NCBI GenBank assembly: GCA_964473395.1
Contig: CAYYOW010000090.1
Coordinates: forward strand, 1 to 8,723
Source: Sulfidibacterium sp964473395
GTDB taxonomy: Bacteria > Bacteroidota > Bacteroidia > Bacteroidales > F082
Reading direction: 5' to 3'
Length of the DNA: 8,723 nt
The notes under the pieces are model-generated. The model made no database searches. It was not told the DNA's origin and saw only the letters and a program-made list of their open reading frames with translations. The position numbers were made by a program, and so were the translations under genes. Below are positions 1-5,266 of the stretch, piece by piece; position 1 is the stretch's first letter, and each line of letters opens with the position of its first letter.

Positions 1-145
1 TCCCCAATATCCCAGAGGCTTTGATGGCATCTTCACCGAAAGTTTCGTAAAAATCGCCCACGCGAAACAGCAACAAAGCATCCGGATATTTCGCCTTGAT
101 GTTGTTGTATTGCTTCATTAAAGGTGTTTCTACATATTTTCCCAT
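1..145 (-). CDS. mutS: DNA mismatch repair protein MutS, N-terminal fragment (cut by window edge)
   Basis: Reading the minus strand from the ATG at 145-143 gives 48 codons that run off the window start. The peptide begins MGKYVETPLMKQYNNIKAKY and continues into LLLFRVGDFYETFGEDA. This is the N-terminal mismatch-recognition domain of MutS: the MKQY opening, then GDFYE with the Phe that stacks on the mismatched base and the Glu two residues later that contacts it. MutS binds mismatches and small loops and recruits MutL. The gene is divergent from the SPFH operon, has a TACCTTTG promoter box 24 nt upstream of its start, and has no Shine-Dalgarno sequence. The remaining ~800 or more residues of a usual MutS lie outside the window, so its integrity cannot be judged. 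The family match is strong although only 48 residues are visible. Confidence 0.93.
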   Translation of the reverse strand, partial: MGKYVETPLMKQYNNIKAKYPDALLLFRVGDFYETFGEDAIKASGILG

Positions 146-168
146 GTCGCATTTTTATTTTTACCGCA

Positions 169-176
169 CAAAGGTA
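169..176 (-). promoter_or_regulatory. Bacteroidota-type -7 promoter box for mutS
   Basis: The minus strand reads TACCTTTG, an exact match to the TAnnTTTG -7 consensus of the Bacteroidota primary sigma factor. It lies 24 nt upstream of the mutS ATG, leaving room for a short leader. The -33 region is only T-rich (TTTT near 195-198), so that element is weak. Confidence 0.6.
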
Positions 177-209
177 ATCATTGCGCTGTTTTATAAAAGT
201 CTGTTTTGA

Positions 210-237
210 CCTTTCGGGTGAGCTTGCTCCCGAAAGG
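210..237. repeat. Perfect 9-bp inverted repeat between divergent promoters
   Basis: CCTTTCGGG at 210-218 is matched by CCCGAAAGG at 229-237 around a 10-nt loop. The loop holds GAG and CTC, which can extend the stem inward (220-222 with 227-229) past a small bulge. No T-run follows on either strand, so it does not look like a classical terminator. It lies upstream of the mutS -7 box on one side and the SPFH promoter on the other. It could be an operator, a cruciform or a dispersed palindrome. Its function is unknown. Confidence 0.6.
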
Positions 238-279
238 TTGGAAATGAAAATCAGCTGTTGTGGAGATTTCCAAAATAAA

Positions 280-311
280 CTTGACATTACTTTCAAAAAG
301 TCGTATTATTG
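280..311 (+). promoter_or_regulatory. Putative promoter of the SPFH operon
   Basis: A -33-like CTTG at 280-283 is followed after 20 nt by TATTATTG at 304-311, which has one mismatch to TAnnTTTG. The spacing fits Bacteroidota promoters. Transcription would start near 317-320 and leave a leader of about 25 nt before the ATG at 345. This also argues against translation starting at the in-frame TTG at 309, because that TTG is part of the -7 box. Confidence 0.45.
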
Positions 312-344
312 CAATATTATTTTAATATCATAAAAATATTAACC

Positions 345-1199
345 ATGAGACAAGAAAAAATATTTCAACCTGTATCAGGCTATTATGCCGTGGTAATCAT
401 TTTGCTACTCCTCATCATACCTTTGTTAGCCATTATTTATTACCAAATGGTTTGGCCCCTTGTTTTTATCATTTTAGGTGTTGTTGCTCTTCCCGGGCTG
501 GTAGTCATCAACCCCAATGAGTCACGGGTACTGATTTTATTCGGCGCTTACAAAGGAACGGTCAAAGAAAATGGTTTTGGATGGGTCAATCCATTTTTTG
601 TCCGTAAAAAGATTTCGTTACGTGCCCGAAATCTTGACAGTGAGCCCATCAAGGTGAACGACAAACTGGGGAATCCCATCATGATTGGTGTGGTAATGGT
701 CTGGAAAGTGAAAGACACCTATAAAGCCGCTTTTGATGTGGACGACTATACCATGTTTGTGGACATTCAGAATGAAGCGGCTATTCGTAAGCTCGCGGGG
801 CGTTATCCTTATGATAATCTGGAAGATGAAAGTGCACATTTGACCCTTCGCAGTAGTAGCGATGAGGTAAATACAATGCTGGAGAAAGAAATAACCGAGC
901 GACTCTCAATTGCCGGGATTGAAGTGGTGGAAGCCCGAATTAACTACCTCGCTTATGCCAAAGAAATTGCCGGCGCCATGCTGAAACGGCAACAAGCTTC
1001 GGCTATTGTGGCTGCCCGCACAAAAATTGTGGAAGGCGCTGTGGGAATGGTCGATTTGGCCTTGCACGAGCTTTCAAAAAAGAATATCATCGAACTGGAT
1101 GAAGAGAAAAAAGCCGCTATGGTCAGCAATTTGATGGTGGTGCTTACTTCCGACAAGGATATTGCACCGGTGGTGAACACGGGAACCCTATATCACTAA
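345..1199 (+). CDS. SPFH/band-7 domain membrane protein (stomatin/flotillin superfamily)
   Basis: This 284-residue protein probably acts as an oligomeric membrane scaffold. Hydrophobic residues about 13-33 and 36-53 form two transmembrane segments or a hairpin. After them comes the SPFH entry motif VVINPNESRVLILFG, then GFGWVNPFF, the central sheet (PIMIGVVMVWKVKD) and the AAIRKLAGRYPYD region. The C-terminal half (EITERLSIAGIEVVEARINY, then AGAMLKRQQASAIVAARTKI) is the long helical part typical of band-7 proteins. I chose the ATG at 345; an in-frame TTG at 309 lies inside the likely promoter and would add a non-conserved leader. The next gene begins 14 nt downstream, so the two are likely co-transcribed. 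SPFH proteins commonly organise membrane microdomains or control membrane proteases. The substrate here cannot be read from sequence. The family call is firm and the role is open. Confidence 0.9.
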   Translation: MRQEKIFQPVSGYYAVVIILLLLIIPLLAIIYYQMVWPLVFIILGVVALPGLVVINPNESRVLILFGAYKGTVKENGFGWVNPFFVRKKISLRARNLDSEPIKVNDKLGNPIMIGVVMVWKVKDTYKAAFDVDDYTMFVDIQNEAAIRKLAGRYPYDNLEDESAHLTLRSSSDEVNTMLEKEITERLSIAGIEVVEARINYLAYAKEIAGAMLKRQQASAIVAARTKIVEGAVGMVDLALHELSKKNIIELDEEKKAAMVSNLMVVLTSDKDIAPVVNTGTLYH

Positions 1200-1213
1200 A
1201 AGACCTGCTATAA

Positions 1214-1780
1214 ATGGAAAAGAAAAAACAGTATAGGATCTTTTTCAGCGAAGAACAACAGCTTTCTGACAGTCCTAAAAAATGGATATTTATACTTGCT
1301 TATGTGCTGGTATTTGGGGCGTTGGGTTATGGAATGATTCAGCAGTTGTTGCTTGGAAAGCCGTGGGGTAATTTTCCTATGTCAAATTCCAGGTTGATGT
1401 TTGCTTTTTTCCTTGTTGTCTTAATTATGAGTGCAATAGTATTCCTCCTACAGCGTATAAAACTCATAGTTAATATTGACAAAGAAGGTCTTCATTATAG
1501 GTTTCCCATTTTTATCAGGAAAGAAAGACTTATAAAAAAAGAACAAATTACAGGTTACGAGGTCAGGAGATATCGCCCGTTAATTGAATATGGCGGATGG
1601 GGCTATCGTACAAGAAATTTCTATAAGGATAATGGTATTGCTTATAACATTATGGGTAATATCGGCCTTCAGCTTTATTTGGCTGATGGGACAAAACTGC
1701 TCATTGGCACACAACGTCCGGAAGCTATGAAACGTGCCATGAAAAAATTGATGGAAGAAAACGAACAGCCCGATGACTAA
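1214..1780 (+). CDS. Two-helix membrane protein with PH-like cytosolic domain, resembling DUF6141
   Basis: The 188-residue product has a short charged N-terminus, two hydrophobic segments (about residues 23-47 and 60-80) and a soluble C-terminal half. The soluble part runs from IVNIDKEGLHYRFP through a basic strand-rich stretch to GIAYNIMGNIGLQLYLADG and KLLIGTQRPEAMKRAM. An arrangement of two helices followed by 'level/slope/threshold' strands is typical of bacterial membrane PH-like proteins. The GNxGxQL...LLIGTQ(R/K)PE signature is what I recall for DUF6141. It lies between the SPFH gene (14-nt gap) and the Arc-like gene (8-nt overlap), so it may be a partner of the SPFH protein. There is no enzyme motif and no signal peptide besides the helices. 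The coding call is strong, the family name moderate and the function unknown. Confidence 0.82.
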   Translation: MEKKKQYRIFFSEEQQLSDSPKKWIFILAYVLVFGALGYGMIQQLLLGKPWGNFPMSNSRLMFAFFLVVLIMSAIVFLLQRIKLIVNIDKEGLHYRFPIFIRKERLIKKEQITGYEVRRYRPLIEYGGWGYRTRNFYKDNGIAYNIMGNIGLQLYLADGTKLLIGTQRPEAMKRAMKKLMEENEQPDD

Positions 1781-1949
1781 GAAAAAACCATTTGTGCTTC
1801 GGCTCCGACCGGAAATGATGGAAGCCATTGAGAAATGGGCGGCAGACGACTTTCGCAGTATCAATGGGCAGATTGAATGGGTGCTAAGCGAGAGTTTAAA
1901 AAAGGCAGGGCGTTTGAAAAAAGTTCAGGAGAAGGAGGGGAAAAGCTGA
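1773..1949 (+). CDS. Arc-like ribbon-helix-helix DNA-binding protein (58 aa)
   Basis: The start ATG at 1773 sits inside the end of the upstream gene (ATGACTAA), an 8-nt overlap in another frame, and the TGA is at 1947-1949. The product begins MTKKKPFVLRLRPEMMEAIE, which is a short basic strand (KPFVLRLR) for the DNA major groove followed by helix A. Then comes KWAADDFRSINGQIEWVLSE, whose S-x-N-x-x-I turn and second helix are typical of Arc/MetJ repressors. A basic tail KKAGRLKK follows. Very similar small proteins (KWAADEFRSVNGQIEYLL type) occur next to SPFH genes in Firmicutes, as I recall. It is probably a dimeric regulator, perhaps of its own operon. No toxin gene follows, so an antitoxin role is not supported. 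The target is unknown. Confidence 0.85.
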   Translation: MTKKKPFVLRLRPEMMEAIEKWAADDFRSINGQIEWVLSESLKKAGRLKKVQEKEGKS

Positions 1950-2244
1950 GGAAGTTAAATTCATCAAAATATCCAAAAAAAAGAACTAAAAAACTTTAGA
2001 AATCAAACAGGATGGAAGATAATGAATCCCATTATGTACCACATTAAGATTTTAAAAGCGTTATCTATCTTTCGGTTGTAATATTCACGCGAAATCATTG
2101 TCTTTTTTGTGCAAAAAAAATGAAAAGATAGGAAAGAGGCGAATTTTTTTATCATCCTGTCAAAAATCCGGTCGGATCTTTGTCTTTTTCCTGTTTTTAT
2201 TTTCTTTTCATACTCACTCATAGTCCAAAAATCAAAAATAATCA
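1950..2244. other. A/T-rich intergenic region without a convincing gene
   Basis: About 295 nt separate the Arc-like gene from the riboswitch promoter. It is rich in A- and T-runs. It holds a weak CTAAA/TTTAG hairpin at 1986-1999, a near-palindrome around TTTTTTGTGCAAAAAA at 2103-2118, and an 8-bp inverted pair ACAGGATG (2007-2014) and CATCCTGT (2153-2160). A minus-strand reading frame at 2003-2245 exists but has low-complexity Lys/Phe/Ile content and no recognisable domain. I treat the region as non-coding. Confidence 0.5.
2162..2210 (+). terminator. Weak candidate terminator after the SPFH operon
   Basis: A short hairpin, ATCC-GGTC-GGAT at 2166-2177, can be extended by A-T pairs past one mismatch (2162-2164 with 2179-2181). 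It is followed by several T-runs through about 2210. The stem is short and lies about 215 nt beyond the last stop codon, so this is tentative. Confidence 0.25.
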
Positions 2245-2252
2245 TACCTTTG
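2245..2252 (+). promoter_or_regulatory. -7 promoter box of the cobalamin operon
   Basis: TACCTTTG is an exact TAnnTTTG match. Transcription would begin near 2257-2260, precisely where the 5' strand of riboswitch helix P1 begins (2259). No clear TTTG -33 element is seen 19-21 nt upstream. The position in front of the riboswitch supports the call more than the motif alone would. Confidence 0.65.
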
Positions 2253-2258
2253 TCCGTA

Positions 2259-2410
2259 GATAATGGTTAAGGGAATCCTGTGAAAAACAGGAGCTGTCCC
2301 CGCAGCCGTAAGTCGTAGTAGAAGTTTTGGCTACCTTGTGCCACTGTCCCGCCTGAGACGGGATGGGAAGGCCGCCAAAAATGCGACAAGCCGGAAGACC
2401 TGCCTTTATC
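2259..2410 (+). promoter_or_regulatory. Cobalamin (vitamin B12) riboswitch aptamer
   Basis: This RNA element senses adenosylcobalamin or a related corrinoid and usually lowers expression when the ligand is abundant. Its conserved pieces occur in the right order: GGGAATCC at 2271-2278; a perfect hairpin TCCTGT/ACAGGA (2276-2281 with 2287-2292); CCCGCAGCCGTAAG from 2299; GCCACTG at 2340-2346; a hairpin TCCCG/CGGGA (2347-2351 with 2359-2363); GGGAAGG at 2365-2371; and the B12 box AAGCCGGAAGACCTGCC at 2388-2404. A closing helix P1 can form from GATAA (2259-2263) and TTATC (2406-2410). It precedes four genes of cobalamin-uptake type, which confirms the ligand class. No core element appears to be missing. 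Confidence 0.96.
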
Positions 2411-2441
2411 CTTTTTTCGAAGCTTTCGGTGGAAAAGCAGG
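2399..2441 (+). promoter_or_regulatory. Candidate switching helix of the riboswitch expression platform
   Basis: CCTGCCTTT at 2399-2407 can pair with AAAAGCAGG at 2433-2441 with one mismatch. This would occupy the end of the B12 box and the 3' strand of P1, so it cannot coexist with the complete ligand-bound aptamer. That is the behaviour expected of an alternative (switching) helix. It was found by eye and not tested by folding. Confidence 0.4.
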
Positions 2442-2490
2442 AGGAACCTCATTTCTCCCCCTTTTATTTCCGGTTGGCTTACGAAAATTA

Positions 2491-2543
2491 TGGGTTTGTA
2501 ATGAAATAACGTATCCGTTACAATCCCAAACTTTTAATTTTTG
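2491..2543 (+). terminator. Terminator-like hairpin between riboswitch and first gene
   Basis: TGGGTTTGTAA at 2491-2501 pairs with TTACAATCCCA at 2518-2528 with a single mismatch, around a 16-nt loop. A T-rich stretch (CTTTTAATTTTTG, 2531-2543) follows. It ends 25 nt before the start codon at 2569. It would suit transcription termination controlled by the riboswitch. The T-run is interrupted and begins 3 nt after the stem, so it is not a textbook terminator; it could instead act on ribosome access. Confidence 0.4.
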
Positions 2544-2568
2544 TAATGTTTAACTAAATGATTTTCAG

Positions 2569-4206
2569 ATGAAAAAGAATTACTTTCTGACAGCCTTGCT
2601 CACTGTGGGGTTGCTACTGCCTCTTTTTATGCAGGCTCAAATCTCAACTTTTGACGATTTGAAGTTGGATTCGACCAACGCTTACTGGAATGGTGCCGAT
2701 ACATTGGGCGGATTCCAAAGCGGGAGCGCTTACTTTTACAACAGCTACAACCAGAAATGGGGAAGTTGGAGCGGCTTTGCCTATTCCAATGTCGAAAATG
2801 ACACTACGGCTGGTTACACCAACCAATATGCTGCCATTCCCACATCCGGAGTTTTTCATTCTTCGAAATATGCTGTCGTTAATGCCTCTTATCCGGCCGG
2901 CCTTAAACTGAAAGGTAAGCTGGCAGGCTCGGTGTTGAAAGGGATGTATGTAACTAATTCAACTTATGCTGCGCTTTCCATGGAAAACGGAGATGCTTTC
3001 GCCAAAAAATTTGGTGGCACCGATGGTACCGATCCCGATTGGTTTATGCTTACGGTAAAGGGTTATAACCAAGGTGTTTACAGCGATTCGGTTAACTTTT
3101 ATCTTGCCGATTACCGATTTCATACTGCCGATAGCGATTATATTGTGAAAACCTGGAAATGGGTCAATTTGCAAACACTAGGGTCGGTTGATAGTTTGAC
3201 TTTCGTGTTACACTCCAGCGATACCGGTGCTTACGGTATGAATACGCCGGCTTACTTTTGTATGGACAATTTCAATGACACTGTTTATAAACATACTTCT
3301 GTTTCTACTTTTGATGATGTAAGTTTGAATCCTGAAAGTGCTTACTGGAATGGTTCCGATTTGTCCGGCGGATTTGTTAGCGGCCATGCATTTTTCTATA
3401 ACAGTTATAACCAAAAATGGGGAAGCTGGACAGGTTTTGCTTATTCCAATATGAAAAATGATACAACAGCCGGCTATACTAACCAGTACAGTGCCATTAC
3501 GGCTGATGGGGTGAATGGTTCTGATAATTATGGCGTTGCCTATGCGGGAGCGCCTGCCAGTGTTAAATTAGACAGTACATTGGCCGGAAATGTGTTAGAG
3601 GGTGTATTTGTTACCAATTCTACTTATGCTACTCTTTCCATGGAAAACGGCGATGCTTACGCCAAAAAATTCGGAGGTGCTGACGGAACTGACCCCGACT
3701 GGTTTCTGCTTACAATAAAAGGTTATGAAAAAGGTGTTTACAGCGACTCGGTGAATTTCTATCTTGCTGATTTCCGTTCGGATAATTCTGCCGATGATTA
3801 TATCCTGAAGAGCTGGGCATGGGTTGATTTGCAAAGTCTTGGCGCTGTGGACAGCCTGACGTTTGAACTGCATTCGAGTGATGTGGGTGCTTACGGCATG
3901 AATACACCAGCATATTTCTGCCTTGACAATATGAACGATATTACCAACGGCGTTTCAACTCTTCCTGCCGGTTCAAACTTTTTCGATGTGAAAATGTATC
4001 CCAATCCGGCAGTAAATACGGTTTATCTACATGGTGTGAAAGATGCCCGGATAAATATTTACGATATCAGCGGCCGCAAAGTGTATGAGACGAATGCTGC
4101 CACGGAAACAGTCAGGGTAAATGTATCCTCTTATCCCAAAGGAATTTATCTGATGCGCATTCAAAAAGGACAAGCTGTGGTTACCAAAAAGCTGATAAAA
4201 AAGTAA
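2569..4206 (+). CDS. Secreted tandem DUF4465 protein with T9SS sorting domain, BtuH-like candidate corrinoid binder
   Basis: This 545-residue protein opens with a signal peptide (MKKNYFLTALLTVGLLLPLF, probable cut between Ala23 and Gln24; no lipobox Cys). Two DUF4465-type domains follow at about residues 25-237 and 245-457, each starting STFDD and sharing AYWNG, NSYNQKWGSW, VTNSTY, LSMENGD and GAYGMNTPAYFC. Residues about 472-545 are a type A T9SS sorting domain (MYPNP, then IYDISGRKVYE, then KGIYLMRIQKG and a basic end). It is the first gene after the cobalamin riboswitch. DUF4465 is, to my knowledge, the family of the B12-binding BtuH lipoproteins of gut Bacteroides, so corrinoid capture at the cell surface is the likely role. 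Export through T9SS instead of lipidation is the notable difference. Domain and secretion calls are strong; ligand binding is inference. Confidence 0.92.
   Translation: MKKNYFLTALLTVGLLLPLFMQAQISTFDDLKLDSTNAYWNGADTLGGFQSGSAYFYNSYNQKWGSWSGFAYSNVENDTTAGYTNQYAAIPTSGVFHSSKYAVVNASYPAGLKLKGKLAGSVLKGMYVTNSTYAALSMENGDAFAKKFGGTDGTDPDWFMLTVKGYNQGVYSDSVNFYLADYRFHTADSDYIVKTWKWVNLQTLGSVDSLTFVLHSSDTGAYGMNTPAYFCMDNFNDTVYKHTSVSTFDDVSLNPESAYWNGSDLSGGFVSGHAFFYNSYNQKWGSWTGFAYSNMKNDTTAGYTNQYSAITADGVNGSDNYGVAYAGAPASVKLDSTLAGNVLEGVFVTNSTYATLSMENGDAYAKKFGGADGTDPDWFLLTIKGYEKGVYSDSVNFYLADFRSDNSADDYILKSWAWVDLQSLGAVDSLTFELHSSDVGAYGMNTPAYFCLDNMNDITNGVSTLPAGSNFFDVKMYPNPAVNTVYLHGVKDARINIYDISGRKVYETNAATETVRVNVSSYPKGIYLMRIQKGQAVVTKKLIKK
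2641..3939 (+). repeat. Internal tandem domain duplication (period 660 nt)
   Basis: The segments 2641-3279 and 3301-3939 encode the two DUF4465 domains in perfect register. By hand count 151 of 213 aligned residues are identical (about 71%) with no gaps. Many third-position differences occur in identical peptide stretches, so the duplication is old and has been held by selection on the protein. Confidence 0.9.
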
Positions 4207-4209
4207 CCT

Positions 4210-5256
4210 ATGAGGTTCCGTAAACTGTTGATATCTTTCCTGCTTGTTCTGCCTGCTGCGACAATGGCACAATTTGCCCCGGCAGCAGGACAAACCGGAA
4301 CTACGGCCATTTACAAGGACAGCACAGCCTTTGCGGGCTGGGCTGTTTCCTGTAAAGTTACCCGTGGATTCATCAATATCGCAGATACTACGGAGACTTA
4401 CACGCAGGGCGATAGTACTTCAAACCGTGCCTTTTTCGGAACAGCAGAAAATGCTGTGGGAAAACCTGGAGGTATGACGGATGTGGTAAGCCTCGGTGAT
4501 GGCGGCACTGCCGTACTCATGTTTGCACATCCCATAACCAATGGCGTGGGCCCCGATTTTGCTGTTTTTGAAAATGGGTTTCCTTCACAAACGCCGCCAT
4601 ACGGAGATTATCTTGAACTGGCTTTCGTGGAGGTAAGCACCAATGGAAAACGCTTTGTCCGGTTTCCGGCTATCTCGCTGACGCAGGACTCCCTGCAGAT
4701 TGATGGCTTTGGGCAACTGAATCCGGAGAAAATCCATAATCTGGCAGGAAAATATGTGGTGAATTATGGAACACCATTCGATTTAAAAGATATTGCCGAT
4801 AGTACGGGTATCAACATCGACAGCATTAACTATGTACGTGTTGTAGATGTGGTAGGCGATATTGATTCTGCGTATGCCCGTTATGATAGCAGGGGAAACA
4901 TCATCAACGACCCGTGGCCCTCGCCTTACTGGACAGGGGGCTTTGATTTGAATGCTGTGGGTGTGATTCATGAAAAAGGTCAGCCAACAGGCGTACCCTT
5001 GTGGGAAAACAATAATTACGGATTCCTGGTTTATCCTAATCCTGCTGATAAACAGGTTGTTGTTGAGAAAAAAAATGTCAACTCCGAGACTTTCAAATTT
5101 GTCGTTTATTCCCTTGGCGGAAAAAAAGTGACACGTGAAATTACAACTGAGAAAACCTTTTATTTAAACACATCAGGTTGGCCAAATGGAATATATGTTT
5201 TGAAAATTCAATCGGGAAATAAGATGGTTATAAAAAAATTAATTATCAGTCATTAA
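4210..5256 (+). CDS. T9SS-secreted surface protein of unknown function in the cobalamin operon
   Basis: The 348-residue product has a signal peptide (MRFRKLLISFLLVLPAATMA, then Gln21) and a T9SS type A sorting domain from about residue 270 (VYPNP at 274-278, VVYSLGGKKV, NGIYVLKIQSG, basic end). The middle, about 22-260, is a single domain that I recall only as generic 'cell surface protein' in Bacteroidota. Its motifs include VSLGDGGTAVLMF, PDFAVFENGF, LAFVEVSTNGKRFVRFPA, NLAGKYVVNYGTPFDL, RVVDVVGDID and GGFDLNAVGVIH. Several Asp/Asn-rich turns (DSTGINIDS, YDSRGNIINDP) could bind calcium. The gene starts 3 nt after the previous stop and ends 10 nt before btuB, so it is certainly within the operon. 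A role in corrinoid capture is inferred from position and regulation only. There is no enzyme motif I can name. Confidence 0.9.
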   Translation: MRFRKLLISFLLVLPAATMAQFAPAAGQTGTTAIYKDSTAFAGWAVSCKVTRGFINIADTTETYTQGDSTSNRAFFGTAENAVGKPGGMTDVVSLGDGGTAVLMFAHPITNGVGPDFAVFENGFPSQTPPYGDYLELAFVEVSTNGKRFVRFPAISLTQDSLQIDGFGQLNPEKIHNLAGKYVVNYGTPFDLKDIADSTGINIDSINYVRVVDVVGDIDSAYARYDSRGNIINDPWPSPYWTGGFDLNAVGVIHEKGQPTGVPLWENNNYGFLVYPNPADKQVVVEKKNVNSETFKFVVYSLGGKKVTREITTEKTFYLNTSGWPNGIYVLKIQSGNKMVIKKLIISH

Positions 5257-5266
5257 AACTCCGGGA

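Noticed and set aside
33..296. Minus-strand frame of 87 codons over the window start
   Set aside because: It overlaps the real mutS N-terminus in another frame. The mutS reading has the diagnostic GDFYE motif.
309..344. Upstream TTG start for the SPFH protein
   Set aside because: The TTG is part of the likely -7 box, and the added 12 residues are not typical of the family. The ATG at 345 is preferred.
1773..1949. Arc-like protein as antitoxin of a toxin-antitoxin pair
   Set aside because: No toxin-like gene follows. The next ~295 nt are non-coding, and the upstream partners are membrane proteins.
2267..2452. Minus-strand frame across the riboswitch
   Set aside because: It is antisense to conserved aptamer elements and has no recognisable protein features.
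2338..2553. 71-codon plus-strand frame between riboswitch and first gene
   Set aside because: It lies across the riboswitch core and its expression platform. Its peptide is a by-product of structured RNA sequence.
2641..3939. Possibility that the 660-nt repeat is an assembly artefact or recent copy
   Set aside because: The copies differ by many synonymous and loop changes, so they are distinct and old.
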